Under the pieces are notes generated by a model. The model made no database searches. It saw only the letters and a program-made list of their open reading frames with translations, and was not told the origin of the DNA. Shown piece by piece: positions 44,053 to 52,160 of a stretch of 64,000 nt of DNA. The DNA is from a virus: the IMG/VR virus record IMGVR_UViG_3300037247_001689, positions 52,333-116,332 of that record. The stretch is one strand, 5' to 3'. Position numbers and translations under genes: made by a program. Positions within the stretch are counted from its first letter, which is position 1. Each line of letters opens with the position of its first letter.

Positions 44053-44081
44053 AATAACTTATGATTCAGTTATAAGTTATT
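44053..44081. promoter_or_regulatory. operator palindrome in the early divergent region
   Basis: AATAACTTAT (44053-44062), nine bases, ATAAGTTATT (44072-44081): a perfect 10-bp inverted repeat. It covers the -10 box and the start of the regulator promoter. Single-arm copies are at 373-381 and 3353-3362. Confidence 0.65.
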
Positions 44082-44097
44082 AAAGTTTAATCGTCAA
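44069..44097 (-). promoter_or_regulatory. promoter of the Ner-like regulator gene
   Basis: On the minus strand TTGACG (44097 to 44092), a 17-base spacer and TATAAC (44074 to 44069). The palindrome overlaps the -10 box. Confidence 0.6.
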
Positions 44098-44120
44098 GTG
44101 GGGAAATAAATGGAGGTTTT

Positions 44121-44570
44121 ATGGGATTTTTACAAAACAAGTTAAAAGAATTACTAAAGCTGAACGCTATTAATTTAGAAGCAAGGGATTCAAAAGAAGA
44201 AATAGAAATCGCTGAACAAACATTAGTTGCTCTTAAAAATGAGAATAATTATTTTGAGCATCTTTCGGAAAAAGAAATTAAAAATGTTGTAAGGGGTATT
44301 GAAAAAGATTTTAAAAATACTAAGTGTATAATAACAAAAATTAAGAATAAAATGAAATTCGACAAGGACATAGACGTCTCTTTTAGCTTTGGGACATATA
44401 CTATGAGAGTCGGGAAACTTTTTGTTACTATATCTATTCATACTGCAACGGTAGACATAGATAATAATGGCAAAGGGTTAACATTTAATGATGAACATGG
44501 ATTTTTAAGTTTTGTGAAAAAGTACTATATTTCACAGCAAGGACAAAATTTTATTGATGCCATTGATTAA
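44121..44570 (+). CDS. hypothetical protein, 149 aa
   Basis: First gene of the early operon, with a strong GGAGG ribosome site. A charged helical N-terminal half and a beta-rich C-terminal half (DIDVSFSFGTYTMRVGKLFVTISIHTATVDID). No family recognised. Confidence 0.65.
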   Translation: MGFLQNKLKELLKLNAINLEARDSKEEIEIAEQTLVALKNENNYFEHLSEKEIKNVVRGIEKDFKNTKCIITKIKNKMKFDKDIDVSFSFGTYTMRVGKLFVTISIHTATVDIDNNGKGLTFNDEHGFLSFVKKYYISQQGQNFIDAID

Positions 44571-44592
44571 CAAAACAAACAAATAGAGGATT

Positions 44593-44796
44593 ATGGAAAA
44601 TGATAAAATTTTAAATGTTGATGACAAAGTAAAATTTCATTCGGGTAATTATGCTGGTTTAACGGGCGTTATAACTGAAACTGATTGGAATTCAAAACAC
44701 CCGAAAGCTATTTATGGAGTGTGGCACACAGTAAAATTGTCTAACGGGAAAATAGGTCATATTGAAAAGTCCGAACATTATGAAAAAATAAAATGA
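44593..44796 (+). CDS. small SH3/KOW-like protein, 67 aa
   Basis: Residues 10-60 show a KOW-like beta-barrel: DKVKFHSGNYAGLTGVITETDW and GVWHTVKLSNGKIGHI. Possible nucleic-acid or protein binding. TAGAGG precedes it; ATGA overlap with the next gene. Confidence 0.65.
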   Translation: MENDKILNVDDKVKFHSGNYAGLTGVITETDWNSKHPKAIYGVWHTVKLSNGKIGHIEKSEHYEKIK

Positions 44797-45230
44797 AACT
44801 AAACTTAGCAAAAACATGGACGGGATGGGAGGCAATTGATGAGAGAGCAAAAGCTTATCATAAAAAAGGCCAATTGGCTGATGTTTATTATCTGGAAATA
44901 AAAAAATATCAAGATCAAAGATCAGCCAAGTTTAATGCTAAATATTGGAAAATGCTCAGTGAAGTCATTAAAAACACTGAAAGATATAGCTCAAGCGAAC
45001 AACTTCACCACGATATCAAATGGGCATTAGGAATCACCACCACTGAGAAAAATGAATTCACAGGCGAAATTATAACAAGGGTTGGGTCTACTGATTTTTC
45101 AAAAATGGGGGCAATTGAGTTCGAAAAATTTTATCAAAATTCCATTACATTAATTATTAAACATATTTTAACTGGAGTAACGAAACAGGAATTAATGGAT
45201 AGGGTTAATCATATTTTGAGGTTTTCTTAA
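44793..45230 (+). CDS. phage protein of the recombination/NinB-like neighbourhood (DUF1367-like), 145 aa
   Basis: Contains SAKFNAKYWKMLSEVIKNTERYSSSEQLHHDIKWALGI and STDFSKMGAIEFEKFYQNSITLIIKHIL, the pattern of a DUF1367-type phage protein. The family is usually found near replication and recombination genes; function not established. Starts in ATGA overlap with the gene before. Confidence 0.55.
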   Translation: MKLNLAKTWTGWEAIDERAKAYHKKGQLADVYYLEIKKYQDQRSAKFNAKYWKMLSEVIKNTERYSSSEQLHHDIKWALGITTTEKNEFTGEIITRVGSTDFSKMGAIEFEKFYQNSITLIIKHILTGVTKQELMDRVNHILRFS

Positions 45231-45254
45231 TTACTAACAAAAAAGAGGAGAAGC

Positions 45255-45968
45255 ATGAAAATAAGCAACGAAGTTACAGATGTACTTTCAAATTCAGAAA
45301 TCAAAGGGAATTTACTTTTTCTTCCAAAAGTTGATTTGGATAGGAAACTGCATGTTTCAGTTAATAAGGTTTTAGACGCTCTTGGTGGTAAATGGAACCG
45401 AAAACAAAAAGCGCATATCTTCAAAGAATCACCAGAACAAACACTTGAAGAAATCCTTTTAACTGGGCAATTCACTGATGCAAAAAAAGAATATCAGTTT
45501 TTTGAAACACCTGATTTATTATCGATGTATTTAGTGGAACTGGCAGATATAAAATCAAACGAAACAAGACTTGAGCCAAATGCAGGAAAGGCTGGTATTG
45601 CTAAATTCATTATTGATTGTGATTGCATTGAATTAATGAATGAAAATAGAAAGTATTTATCTGAAAACGGGTATAACCTGGTTGGTGATGATTTTCTTAA
45701 ATTCAATGGTGAATATGATGTTATAGTAGCAACCCCACCATTCTCAAAACAACAGGATATTGACCACGTTACACACATGATAAAACTTGCAAAACGTTGC
45801 GTGGTTTCTGTAATGTCTGCCTCAGTTATGTGGAGAACAAACAAAAAAGCGGTAGATTTCCGCGCAATGGTTGACGAATTAGGTGGTACTTTTGAAGAAC
45901 TTCCAGATGATTCATTCAAGGAAAGTGGAACGATGGTTAAAACCTGCGTTGTTCATATTGAATTGTAA
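45255..45968 (+). CDS. DNA adenine-methyltransferase-like protein, 237 aa
   Basis: Class I methyltransferase fold: motif I LEPNAGKAG (106-114), and at 159-163 ATPPF in the place of the usual NPPF/Y motif IV. The N-terminal part (LGGKWNRKQKAHIFKE) resembles that of phage-borne DNA methylases. AAGAGGAG precedes the ATG. If active it would methylate adenines; the Thr in place of Asn leaves some doubt. Confidence 0.7.
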   Translation: MKISNEVTDVLSNSEIKGNLLFLPKVDLDRKLHVSVNKVLDALGGKWNRKQKAHIFKESPEQTLEEILLTGQFTDAKKEYQFFETPDLLSMYLVELADIKSNETRLEPNAGKAGIAKFIIDCDCIELMNENRKYLSENGYNLVGDDFLKFNGEYDVIVATPPFSKQQDIDHVTHMIKLAKRCVVSVMSASVMWRTNKKAVDFRAMVDELGGTFEELPDDSFKESGTMVKTCVVHIEL

Positions 45969-45974
45969 ATCTGT

Positions 45975-45999
45975 TTAAGCGGTCTTAATGATCGCTTAA
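45975..45999 (+). other. intergenic hairpin after the methyltransferase gene
   Basis: TTAAGCGGTC and GATCGCTTAA pair over 10 bp with one G-U pair and a 5-base loop. No T-tract follows, so it is not a classic terminator. Confidence 0.5.
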
Positions 46000-46019
46000 C
46001 AATACTTATTAAAGGATAT

Positions 46020-46409
46020 ATGAGAAAATTATTTTTATTATTAATATTTATGATCGCATCTAATCTCTCAGCACATGAGAATTATGTCTACCCAAACATT
46101 GAGCTTAATACTATTGTAGACCGGCAAAAAAGGGAAATATACAATACTGCAACAGTTTACATTCTTGTTGACGCTCACCCAATACATCATATTTTAGGGT
46201 ATAACATCCATGCAAAAACAGGGTTTATGGGATTTGAACTAATAACTTCTGACAGAGTTGTAGCAAGGTTAGGAGGCGGTAAATATGATAAGGATGAGGA
46301 TATCGTTCTTTATACCTCGATTGGATATCTATTAAAAAAATCCCTCGTTATATCATTTTCAACATACGGTGGTCATTTACCATCGCTTGATATTAAATAT
46401 ATTTATTAA
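46020..46409 (+). CDS. exported protein, 129 aa
   Basis: MRKLFLLLIFMIASNLSA is a Sec signal peptide with likely cleavage after Ala 18. The mature part (about 111 residues) is beta-rich without Cys. An early exported protein may alter the envelope, for example to exclude other phages; no family recognised. Confidence 0.65.
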   Translation: MRKLFLLLIFMIASNLSAHENYVYPNIELNTIVDRQKREIYNTATVYILVDAHPIHHILGYNIHAKTGFMGFELITSDRVVARLGGGKYDKDEDIVLYTSIGYLLKKSLVISFSTYGGHLPSLDIKYIY

Positions 46410-46417
46410 AGGATATT

Positions 46418-46642
46418 ATGAAAAATACGATAGAAGAAATGAAGAGACTATGGCCGGACATTGAATTTTTAATAATGGACAACCCGCCGAATTTGGACGT
46501 GTGGACAAGTGAAGGTGACTACAGAACAATAAAAAAAATAATACAAGACGGATTGACTATGCCTTATAAGGTAAATGTTATAATTAGCCCAGATGTTTTA
46601 AAAGAAGAAATGAAGAAAACGGAATCAAATCAACAACAATAA
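46418..46642 (+). CDS. hypothetical protein, 74 aa
   Basis: Small acidic protein with a weak AAGGAT ribosome site. No recognised motif. One of a series of short early genes with similar spacing. Confidence 0.55.
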   Translation: MKNTIEEMKRLWPDIEFLIMDNPPNLDVWTSEGDYRTIKKIIQDGLTMPYKVNVIISPDVLKEEMKKTESNQQQ

Positions 46643-46664
46643 AATAACATAAACAAAGGACACA

Positions 46665-46928
46665 ATGGAACTATACCACGCAACAACAGAAAAGAAAGCT
46701 AAAAAATACAGGAAAACAGGCCATATTAAAAAACCAGTCAGAGGTTTTACGACAATTCAAGCTGCCATGGCATGGGCAATGAAAGTTAATAGGACGGTTA
46801 TTTACAAATTCCATGCAAGTGACCCACATAAGCTTCCAGATCATCATAATAAATTTGGTGAGGCTTGGTGGAATGATGGTGATGTTGAAGATTTTAACTG
46901 TGTTTTTAGTGCTACTAAGGATGCTTAA
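46665..46928 (+). CDS. small protein with ADP-ribosyltransferase-like pattern, 87 aa
   Basis: Begins LYHATTEKKAKKYRKTGHIKKPVRGFTTIQAAMAWAMK, an order seen in small ADP-ribosyltransferase-fold phage proteins: H in YHAT, a short helix, and a strand before the A-x-x-W-A helix. The Glu usually seen at the end is not clear. If real, it might modify a host protein early in infection. AAAGGAC precedes the ATG. Confidence 0.45.
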   Translation: MELYHATTEKKAKKYRKTGHIKKPVRGFTTIQAAMAWAMKVNRTVIYKFHASDPHKLPDHHNKFGEAWWNDGDVEDFNCVFSATKDA

Positions 46929-46949
46929 TAATATTTAATAAAGGACATT

Positions 46950-47360
46950 ATGGAAGAAACAGACCTAATACAACGAATTTTAGACACGGACGAAAAGCCA
47001 CCAACTGAAATAGATTATGATCATTTATTTTGGTTGCTCATGAACAGAGATATCCATAATTATCTAATGTGCAATACTAAAGGTAGAGAGGATGGATACG
47101 CTAAAGCAACCTATCATGGTAACTTGTGTGATATATTTTGTGCATGTCTATTTAAATGTGAAATAGACGAAATATTAGGTTGGTCACATACCTCACATAT
47201 AAGAAAACTACACGAAGAATCTCAATCACTAACTAATCATTTAGGTACTGAAATAGGATTCGACCGGAAAGATGAAGACCCTGATTATGACAAATACGCT
47301 AGATTATTTTTTGATAAGTTTCTTAAAATAGCAATGAGTACTATTCAGAAAACAACATGA
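46950..47360 (+). CDS. hypothetical protein, 136 aa
   Basis: Helical and acidic with four Cys. No family recognised. AAAGGAC before the ATG. In the series of short early genes. Confidence 0.55.
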   Translation: MEETDLIQRILDTDEKPPTEIDYDHLFWLLMNRDIHNYLMCNTKGREDGYAKATYHGNLCDIFCACLFKCEIDEILGWSHTSHIRKLHEESQSLTNHLGTEIGFDRKDEDPDYDKYARLFFDKFLKIAMSTIQKTT

Positions 47361-47373
47361 ACAAAGAGGTATT

Positions 47374-47613
47374 ATGGAATATACAGACAAAGAAATATGC
47401 AGCGTTTTACCAGAAATTGCAAAAATAAGCCGTGACCTATACGATAACGATGCGGATTTTAAAAAAGAAGTTGAAACGTTTACAAAGTGCATAACCGATA
47501 AGGTTGACGAGTTGATATCAGAAAACGGAACGATTAAAGCCAATGCCTTAATATTGGCGTGTTTTGGAACAATAAAATCAGTTTGTAAAAATGTAACTCC
47601 TATAGAGGAATAA
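47374..47613 (+). CDS. hypothetical protein, 79 aa
   Basis: Helical and acidic with three Cys; function unknown. AAAGAGG precedes the ATG. The next gene starts in a TAATG overlap. Confidence 0.55.
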   Translation: MEYTDKEICSVLPEIAKISRDLYDNDADFKKEVETFTKCITDKVDELISENGTIKANALILACFGTIKSVCKNVTPIEE

Positions 47614-48038
47614 TGGACGACAACATATTGGATTTAGGCGAATTCAAATTAAAAAAGAAAAACATATATTCCCGTGACGGTAACTGCAGACATATTAATC
47701 TAGTTGCTGATGATATTGGTGAAACAATAGTATGTGATGATTGCGGTCTTCAGGTGTCTGCTTTTTGGGCGTTAATGAAATATTGCAGGAATGTCAAAAA
47801 ATACAAGGAAGATTTAAACAGAAGATCGAGAATTTTAAAAGAACTTGAAAGTAAAACAATCACTCTAAAAGCTGCATTGCAAGTCGAAAAAGCATGGAGA
47901 AGAAGAAACTCAGTTCCTACTTGCCCACATTGTCACGAGGGAATTTTACCGACTGATGGTTTTGGTGGAGCGTCGAGGTCGAAAGACTATGAAATGCAAC
48001 TTAGGAAATTTAAGGATAAGGATAAAGGTAAACTATGA
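47613..48038 (+). CDS. zinc-finger phage protein, 141 aa
   Basis: CRHINLVAD and CDDCGLQVSAFWAL (about residues 25-52), then CPHCHEG near 112, a pattern seen in a small phage protein family with two zinc sites. The middle is a charged helix. ATGA overlap with the methyltransferase gene links the two. Confidence 0.6.
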   Translation: MDDNILDLGEFKLKKKNIYSRDGNCRHINLVADDIGETIVCDDCGLQVSAFWALMKYCRNVKKYKEDLNRRSRILKELESKTITLKAALQVEKAWRRRNSVPTCPHCHEGILPTDGFGGASRSKDYEMQLRKFKDKDKGKL

Positions 48039-49102
48039 TTAAATTATATCAAGGAAACTGTCTAACGGTTTTGAAAACCTTAGAACCTGAATCAATTAAT
48101 TGCTGTGTAACTTCACCGCCTTATTTCGGACTTCGCGATTATGGCGTTGATGGGCAATTAGGTTTAGAAAAAACACCTGAAGAATTTGTCGAAAATCTTG
48201 TAAAAGTTTTCAGGGAAACTAAACGAGTGTTAAAGGATGATGGCACACTTTGGTTAAACCTTGGTGATTCATACGCTGCTAATGGCGGTCATAAACAATC
48301 CGCCGGAAATAAACAAAATACAAATAAGGGCAGTATTAAACATGAAGTTAGAAAGCCAAGTCCCGGATTAAAACAAAAAGATTTAATCGGTATTCCTTGG
48401 CGTGTAGCCTTCGCACTTCAAGCTGATGGATGGTATTTAAGACAAGATATAATATGGAGTAAACCAAACCCAATGCCGGAGTCGGTAAAAGACCGCTGTA
48501 CTAAATCGCATGAATATATTTTTCTGTTCAGTAAATCCCCTAAGTATTATTATGATTACGAAGCTATAAAAGAACCTGCGATTTGTGGTAACAATGGATC
48601 AAAATTTGACACAGGAAAAACGGGAATTAATAAAGATCGAAATTGGAAAAAGCGGCCGTCAGCAAAAAAAGGAAGCTTCAACGGAAAAACAGAAGCAATG
48701 GCAAATACTGGTCAAAATGCATTTAGATCCGTTGTTGATAAGAGAAATAAAAGGGATGTTTGGGAAATAGAAGATCATAATTCCCTTATTCAATGGCTTT
48801 CAGAAACGAATCCAGAACTACTTAATGAATATTTTGATACAACTCCTGATGTCTGGAAAATTGCAACAAAACCGTATAAAGAAGCACATTTCGCAACTTT
48901 TCCACCTGATTTAATAAAACCTTGTATTCTTGCAGGTTGTCCAGAAGGAGGAGTCGTTTTAGATACATTTATGGGATCCGGTACCGTGGGTGAAGTTTCA
49001 AAAATAAACAACCGTAGCTTTAAAGGAATCGAATTAAACCCAGAATATTTAAAATTATCTGAAAAACGAATTGGAAAAGCAAACTATCAACTAGGATTCT
49101 AA
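48035..49102 (+). CDS. site-specific DNA methyltransferase (N4-cytosine or N6-adenine), 355 aa
   Basis: Modifies DNA by methyl transfer from SAM. Motif IV TSPPYFGLRDYG (26-37) near the N-terminus and motif I VLDTFMGSGTVGEVSKINNRSFKGIELNPEY near the end give the beta-class order. The TSPPY form is common in N4-cytosine enzymes. Residues in between are target-recognition. No restriction gene was seen beside it, so protection from host restriction or regulation is likely. Confidence 0.9.
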   Translation: MIKLYQGNCLTVLKTLEPESINCCVTSPPYFGLRDYGVDGQLGLEKTPEEFVENLVKVFRETKRVLKDDGTLWLNLGDSYAANGGHKQSAGNKQNTNKGSIKHEVRKPSPGLKQKDLIGIPWRVAFALQADGWYLRQDIIWSKPNPMPESVKDRCTKSHEYIFLFSKSPKYYYDYEAIKEPAICGNNGSKFDTGKTGINKDRNWKKRPSAKKGSFNGKTEAMANTGQNAFRSVVDKRNKRDVWEIEDHNSLIQWLSETNPELLNEYFDTTPDVWKIATKPYKEAHFATFPPDLIKPCILAGCPEGGVVLDTFMGSGTVGEVSKINNRSFKGIELNPEYLKLSEKRIGKANYQLGF

Positions 49103-49732
49103 ATGAAATTCCCCGAAAAGCTAACCGATATAATGAGAGTTAAAAACATTACAGCACAGGACATTTCAAAATTAAGTTTCAGAAAATTATCCAGAGATTT
49201 AGTGGTATCATTTAAAAAAGGTGATGCCATACCAACACCATATCAATTGAAATTGTTAAGTAAGATACTAGGAATTGATATGGAACTATTCTTAAACGAT
49301 ACTCCCGATCATCAATTACCTGTCAGACAACTTGGGATACAAATCACAGAATTTGGTAAGGTGAGTAAGATTAATAAGCCAGGTAAGAAGATAAAATCTG
49401 GTAAGATTAAAAATTCAATTACACGGCACCATAAAATTCCGAAGCCAGGTGAATTACTATGCAGTCATTGTTTTCAAATAGACGAAAGATGCCGATACAG
49501 TCATCCCGAAGACGAAGAAATCAAACTAATGTTTGGGAATCCCGGAACCGGTGGAAAATCACCAGACGAAATTGTTGCACTTTTATGCTTGAAATGCACT
49601 GCTATTCTCGATGCAAAACCCCCTAAAAACGCCAGCAGATTGATAAAAGATGAACATACAATTCTTTGGGCGAAGGCGATCATTTTTACACAGGCAATGC
49701 GAATCGCCGAACTTGAAAATAAAAATAAATAA
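49103..49732 (+). CDS. HTH plus degenerate HNH-like protein, 209 aa
   Basis: Residues 1-75 resemble an XRE-like HTH (LTDIMRVKNITAQDISKLSFRKLS, then LSKILGID). Residues about 120-200 have CSHC, CRYSH and GTGGKSPDEIVALLCLKC, the layout of phage HNH-type proteins, but several of the usual His are missing. A DNA-binding zinc protein is the safe reading. It directly follows the methyltransferase. Confidence 0.5.
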   Translation: MKFPEKLTDIMRVKNITAQDISKLSFRKLSRDLVVSFKKGDAIPTPYQLKLLSKILGIDMELFLNDTPDHQLPVRQLGIQITEFGKVSKINKPGKKIKSGKIKNSITRHHKIPKPGELLCSHCFQIDERCRYSHPEDEEIKLMFGNPGTGGKSPDEIVALLCLKCTAILDAKPPKNASRLIKDEHTILWAKAIIFTQAMRIAELENKNK

Positions 49733-49736
49733 AATA

Positions 49737-49765
49737 TTGACTTAATGCGTAATGTGATTAATAAT
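49737..49765 (+). promoter_or_regulatory. promoter candidate for the recombination operon
   Basis: TTGACT, a 17-base spacer and AATAAT. It lies in the 72-base gap between the HTH/HNH-like gene and the gene at 49805. Confidence 0.55.
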
Positions 49766-49804
49766 CTAATTAACATTTTAAAGTAGAATTAATTTAACAA
49801 GGTA

Positions 49805-50068
49805 ATGCATATGGTAGTTACTATTGATAAAATAGAGGAATTTAGGACAGATCTTAAGCATAAGATTGAAAAAGCTGTCAAATTTCTAAAGTGGGACCGC
49901 ATGAAATTAGCGGAGGAATACGGAAATCATGAGCGGCAATCAACTTATTCCAGAGCCACGATAACACAGCTTGCAAATGTTTGGGCTGGCAGAGAAAAAG
50001 ATTCTCAAAAAATGTATGATTTTCTCGCTGAAAAAGTTGAAGAAAAAAAGGAAGGTAAACAATGGTAG
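49805..50068 (+). CDS. small HTH-like protein, 87 aa
   Basis: First gene of the recombination operon. The pattern LKWDRMKLAEEYGNHERQSTYSRATITQLANVWAG suggests a helix-turn-helix. AAGG lies upstream; translation from an ATG at 49811 is possible. Overlaps the next gene by 7 bases. Possible regulator; no family recognised. Confidence 0.55.
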   Translation: MHMVVTIDKIEEFRTDLKHKIEKAVKFLKWDRMKLAEEYGNHERQSTYSRATITQLANVWAGREKDSQKMYDFLAEKVEEKKEGKQW

Positions 50069-51087
50069 CAATTCACGAACAAGTTATCAACCTTGAAGAA
50101 AAAGACCTGAAAGATTTCAAGCCAGAAGTAGGCAAGATTTATTCAGGACTTCCAAACGAGTTGTACCATAAGCAATCAGATTCCGAAAGCTCCACGACTG
50201 TCAAGGAGTTGAATGTCTCTTTAAAACACCGTGAAGATATGGAATTTAAACATACGGAAGCAATGGCAATGGGATCATTATTTCATGATTCAATGGAAGC
50301 CTTAAGGACTGGTCAGGATTTATCTGAATTATCAGCGGTAATTGATAATTATGGGAAGTCAAAAAAAGAAGATGCTGCAAATTTTATTCTGAAATATTAT
50401 CCAATGGTTTTTGGTAATGAGTATGAAAAAGATTTAGACGAAATGCAAGCAATTTCAAGAAGTGATTTGCATGATGTTGCGGCAGGATTAGAAAGACGCT
50501 TCTTATCTGGTAAAAACAAAGTCACCACTGAAAACTTTGACCGCTCAGAATTAATGGTTGAAGCAATCAGAAATCATCCTGCAGCCGGAAAGATAATTGA
50601 ATTAAAAGGCAGTGCTGAATTATCATTTTTTACTGAAGTGATTATTGATATTGATGGTGAGAAAATAGCAATTAAAATCAGAGTCAGACCGGATGATTTA
50701 ATCGAATTTGAAGATCAAATCTGGATTATCGATTGGAAATCAATAGGTGAATACGCCACTGAAAAGAATATTAAAAAAGCACTATGGCGATATCGATATG
50801 ATATTCAAGCGGCAATGTATCAGGACGCTCTAACTCATTTCACCGATAAACCAGTCCATTTCAGGTTTGTGTTTGCTGAATCAAACAAACCGGCAAAAGA
50901 AAAAGTCAGGATCGTTCAACTTCCTGAATGGGATTTAGAATCAGGCTGGCAAGATTATAGAAATGCACTGACAAAAAAAGCACAATTCATTCATGATCAA
51001 TCGATCTGGAAAGGCTTTGATATTCCAAAAGATGGAATTGATATCATTCAAATGCGTAATGAGCCATACGGAGAAAACAGATGGTAA
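50062..51087 (+). CDS. PD-(D/E)XK exonuclease (RecE-like), 341 aa
   Basis: Degrades DNA ends to give single strands for annealing. YHKQSDSESSTTVKELNVS at the N-terminus and MGSLFHDSMEA (His 75) are family marks, then Glu 186, RPDDLIEF (Asp 211) and IIDWKS (Asp 224, Lys 226) as the catalytic centre, with WRYRYDIQAAMYQDAL after it. It overlaps the annealing-protein gene by 7 bases. Confidence 0.85.
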   Translation: MVAIHEQVINLEEKDLKDFKPEVGKIYSGLPNELYHKQSDSESSTTVKELNVSLKHREDMEFKHTEAMAMGSLFHDSMEALRTGQDLSELSAVIDNYGKSKKEDAANFILKYYPMVFGNEYEKDLDEMQAISRSDLHDVAAGLERRFLSGKNKVTTENFDRSELMVEAIRNHPAAGKIIELKGSAELSFFTEVIIDIDGEKIAIKIRVRPDDLIEFEDQIWIIDWKSIGEYATEKNIKKALWRYRYDIQAAMYQDALTHFTDKPVHFRFVFAESNKPAKEKVRIVQLPEWDLESGWQDYRNALTKKAQFIHDQSIWKGFDIPKDGIDIIQMRNEPYGENRW

Positions 51088-52106
51088 ATCAATCAAAAGA
51101 AGTTAAAAAAAGAGAAATACAAGGGCCTATCCAGATTCCACTAGAATTGATGGAGAGTATGCAGGCAACATTAGATTTATGTGTTCCTGCGACGTCAAAG
51201 GCTGTTCAAACCATTAATGATTCATTGGTAATTGCCAATGGGTTAAATTCACTCAGAGAATTTTTCCAGAATAAAGAAGTTAAAAAACTTGTAACAACAA
51301 TGCAGGATACCAGCGTCGGGTTTTTGACTGATAGGTCACCAGAAGGGTTAAAATGGTCAAACATGGGGAAAACGGGAAAATATCTGAAAGAACCATATAC
51401 ATATGATGAGGTAGTCGAAGCTTTAATGCCTCCGATGCTGGAAGGTTATAGATTTACAGGTAATGAAATTAATATCATTGCAGCTAACGGAATGCCGGTA
51501 AAAAAAGGTAAATACAGAAAAGTAACCGAACTTGTTGACGGATTTTCACACTCAATTGGTGGGCCAACAAAAGAAGGCGCAGTTGCAAAGATGAAATGTA
51601 GAGCTAGTTGGGTGACTAAAGAAGGGGAAAAGCAATCAATTGGGTATGACCCTGATTTATGTATCATCCATGTTGAATTTACTAAACGTAGTGGAATTGA
51701 TATGTTAATCGGCCTCGCTGAAAGCAAATTATTGTCAAGAGTTTTGACTCGTATTTCAGGAAAATTAGTAATTGAAGGTGATATACATTCAGACGAAACC
51801 ACCCCAACTGATGTAACACCAGAAACGAAGCCAAAAGCAACAAATATTATGGCAGGTGATGTTCAACAACCAGAAAAGAAACCAGTTGAAAAGCCAAAAG
51901 TATCATTTGTTGAAAAACTGGGAGTTGTTGTTGATGACAAAGATTATGCAAAAGTCATTCAGGAATTATTAAAAGAAGGAGCAATTAAAACGCCGGATAA
52001 AGACCAAAACGTTTTAAGAACCAAAGATGAAAATCTGGCAACTGAATTGTTCAATATAATTGAAGACAGAAAAGATCTGCATGATTCATCCAAAAATGAC
52101 GAATAA
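51081..52106 (+). CDS. RecT-like single-strand annealing protein, 341 aa
   Basis: The core (residues about 115-230) reads GYRFTGNEINIIAANGMPVKKGKYRKV, GGPTKEGAVAKMKCRASWV and LIGLAESKLLSRVLTRISG, which follows a RecT-like family pattern in phages, with a low-complexity Lys/Glu/Pro tail from about 240. Position between exonuclease and ATPase supports it. Sequence identity to classical RecT is weak. Confidence 0.65.
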   Translation: MVNQSKEVKKREIQGPIQIPLELMESMQATLDLCVPATSKAVQTINDSLVIANGLNSLREFFQNKEVKKLVTTMQDTSVGFLTDRSPEGLKWSNMGKTGKYLKEPYTYDEVVEALMPPMLEGYRFTGNEINIIAANGMPVKKGKYRKVTELVDGFSHSIGGPTKEGAVAKMKCRASWVTKEGEKQSIGYDPDLCIIHVEFTKRSGIDMLIGLAESKLLSRVLTRISGKLVIEGDIHSDETTPTDVTPETKPKATNIMAGDVQQPEKKPVEKPKVSFVEKLGVVVDDKDYAKVIQELLKEGAIKTPDKDQNVLRTKDENLATELFNIIEDRKDLHDSSKNDE

Positions 52107-52110
52107 AATC

Positions 52111-52137
52111 GAGTTGTAAAGTAATCCTTTACAACTC
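52111..52137 (+). other. intergenic hairpin after the annealing-protein gene
   Basis: GAGTTGTAAAG and CTTTACAACTC pair perfectly over 11 bp with a 5-base loop. It is followed by ATTAAC, not a T-tract. AGGAGACGG for the next gene comes shortly after. Confidence 0.6.
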
Positions 52138-52160
52138 ATTAACAAAGATCAGGAGACGGA

